64,000 nt of DNA from Lingula anatina (lineage: Eukaryota; Brachiopoda; Lingulata; Lingulida; Lingulidae), in NCBI RefSeq assembly GCF_001039355.2, contig NW_019775392.1:384747-448746 (forward strand), in the 5' to 3' direction. The notes below the pieces were generated by a model. It searched no databases. It was not told the DNA's origin and saw only the letters and a list, made by a program, of their open reading frames with translations. The translations under genes and the position numbers were made by a program. Shown piece by piece: positions 62,283 to 64,000 of the stretch. Every line of letters starts with the position of its first letter. Position 1 is the first letter of the stretch.

Positions 62283-64000
62283 CTAATTTAAACTTTATTA
62301 CTACCTACAACAAAAGTATTCACTCAGCATTAGACCAAATTTAAGTTTTATCTTATGTATATGTCATTATTCTGGCTACCATTTCAACTATAAATTCATT
62401 TTTCTAGAATGCAAGGGGGTGCAATTTGGTGCACTTTGCTGAAATAAGTACATGAACTATACTTGTGGTGTATAGTACACTATAACTGGGTGCAATAGAG
62501 TATATTTTCTGCCTTATTGTAAAACAAGAAATTCGGTACCCTAATCCCCATTTTTCTTTTGTAACCTGTAGGGGGCCTATTCATGCCACCTTAGCGCTGG
62601 ATGCCAGATCACTTGATCTGACTGACACCGCAGCTCATTTTGCATAAAAACTTGTCCCTAAACAGCTGGTTTATTTCTCTATAATTAACAGAAAATATCA
62701 ATCCATAAAGCTGATTCAAAATAAAAGTACATGGGTGATGGCACCTGACCAACCTGAGATGTGAAAAGTAGGGCTACCATGCCTGGGACCTAGGATACAT
62801 GTACCAAGAGCATGGTAAGGGCTTGTTCACAATGGAACTATCATACTAGGTAGTTCTAATGCTGCGGGGACTCTCACTTAATTCTTGACACAGCCCTAAT
62901 ACATGGATTAGGCATTTTCTAACTCGAGCCTCAGATTTGAAGAATTAAGGGTCTTGAAGAATGGTAGGCCTACGTAGCCTCGTAGGGGCCTTCGTAACTC
63001 TAGGATGGAAGTCCGGGGTCCCATATCATTAGTACAGATTACGGTTGGACGGAGTATTGAGGTTAGGACTAATTTCTCCTGTACAAAGTAATGGGGAACG
63101 GACTACGGTTCCTAGCGGACTACAATTCCTGTCACAGTGTACACAAACCCATAATAAACGTAAACATCGACTTCTGATACCATTTTCACCTTTTTCGGAG
63201 GACACCAGACACCCTCTGTGATGTTTTACGCTTTTCTTGTATACTTAAAAACCTGCTTGTGGTATTCTATTAAACATCAAGAGATAATTTACTTAGTTTA
63301 CAGCGTTGAACCGTTTCCCTATGACAAACTTACCTATGACAGCACGTGTGCTTGCATATAGTGCTAGTTGCAGTCTGGAGACGTATTGCTACAAGATTTC
63401 GCCACGTTATTTCAGGCCAGAAGTAAGATGTCATCTCAGGCCAGAAATTTATTTTTAATAACAACTAAATGCCCCTTTCAGTGAAAGTCTTGATACAAAT
63501 TTCTGGAATAACTAACTTTAACATATTTTCTTAATTGGAAATATTTGTTTAACACACTTTCGAAAAGTTGGTGCAGTGATTACCTGCATTTTCTGTTCAT
63601 TAAGAATCCACTTGAATTAATTTTGCCAACAGTATCTGTTTCAGATCTATTCACTTATTCAAAATGAGGAGGAAATGTGGCAGTAGTAGGCCTAGTGGTG
63701 ATGGTGGTGGTATGTGTGTATGGGGCAGTGGCGAATTTAGAGGGGGGGGGGGTCAGGGGGTCCTGACCCTCCCCCCTTTCGGTTTCTGAAAAATATATCA
63801 CACCAATATTCCCCTCTTGATATTAGACGTTTGACTAGCTAAATCATAGTTCTAAACCGTACCAAAGGGCACTGTTTGCTCTTGCTCTCCTGAAAACCAA
63901 AAAAAAAAATAATAAATAAAAATTCGGGACCCTTGAGCATGCCCCAAACCCCTTACCAAGGAGGCGATGGTCGGCTTCAAATCCGAGGTCTGTCGTTCCG
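62283..64000. other. Intergenic downstream region
   Basis: No gene was recognised. A fragment at 62818-62885 (GCTGCGGGGACTCTCACTTA) resembles family F. A CAGTGGCGAATTTAGAGG repeat with G and C runs starts at 63727. A strong minus-strand donor (CATAG|GTAAGT) stands at 63333/63334. Confidence 0.55.
63727..63945 (+). mobile_element. CAGTGG-type repeat fragment
   Basis: CAGTGGCGAATTTAGAGG, a G run, GTCAGGGGGTCCTGACCCTC, then an AT-rich interior ending near CCCCAAACCCCTTACC. The same left end is seen reversed at 19029-19060. Confidence 0.5.

Noticed and set aside
1-64000. CRISPR arrays, bacterial operons, rRNA or tRNA genes
   Set aside because: None was seen; the regular repeats are microsatellites, minisatellites and MITEs of an animal genome.

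Overview
The window is a piece of a eukaryotic, almost certainly invertebrate metazoan, nuclear genome. The genes are split by GT-AG introns, the DNA is AT-rich, and microsatellites and short non-autonomous DNA transposons (MITEs) are everywhere. The proteins recognised are animal ones. The phylum cannot be fixed from the sequence alone; a highly polymorphic marine invertebrate would fit.

Layout: (1) 64-17526 (+) holds nearly all of LRRCC1, a centriolar/centrosomal leucine-rich-repeat and coiled-coil protein. 24 exons splice in one frame to 1014 residues; only the first exon(s) lie upstream. Its last two exons recur at 21285-21888 inside a ~4.1-4.3 kb direct duplication. (2) 32029-35878 (-) is a small single-pass membrane protein with two PPxY motifs (binding sites for NEDD4-type WW domains). 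A 627-base gap (34369-34995) lies between its signal-peptide and transmembrane exons, and its 5' part is also duplicated (~3.3 kb direct repeat). (3) 44727-45671 (-) is a complete three-exon gene for RBIS (C8orf59), a 104-residue ribosome-biogenesis factor. (4) 47704-60629 (+) is a secreted serine beta-lactamase-like hydrolase: a 34-nt signal-peptide exon, a 10.8-kb intron, then one 2.1-kb exon with all three catalytic motifs and a C-terminal region resembling bacterial tandem repeat domain 1 (BTRD1).

LRRCC1 and RBIS are also close neighbours on human chromosome 8q21, so their proximity here looks like ancient microsynteny. LRRCC1 and the PPxY gene are convergent; RBIS and the hydrolase are divergent.

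The main structural surprise is that both long direct duplications break at a single 'n' (19028 and 38653). This suggests that allelic contigs were placed in tandem rather than that the genome is duplicated. One mobile element is present in one copy and absent from the other, leaving a clean empty site. The MITEs fall into several families whose target-site duplications can be read directly: TTAA-flanked ~350-bp elements, 215-bp elements with 3-bp TAA/TTA/ATA duplications, and ~165-bp hAT-like elements with 5-bp duplications. One 215-bp element sits inside the 5' splice site of an LRRCC1 intron.
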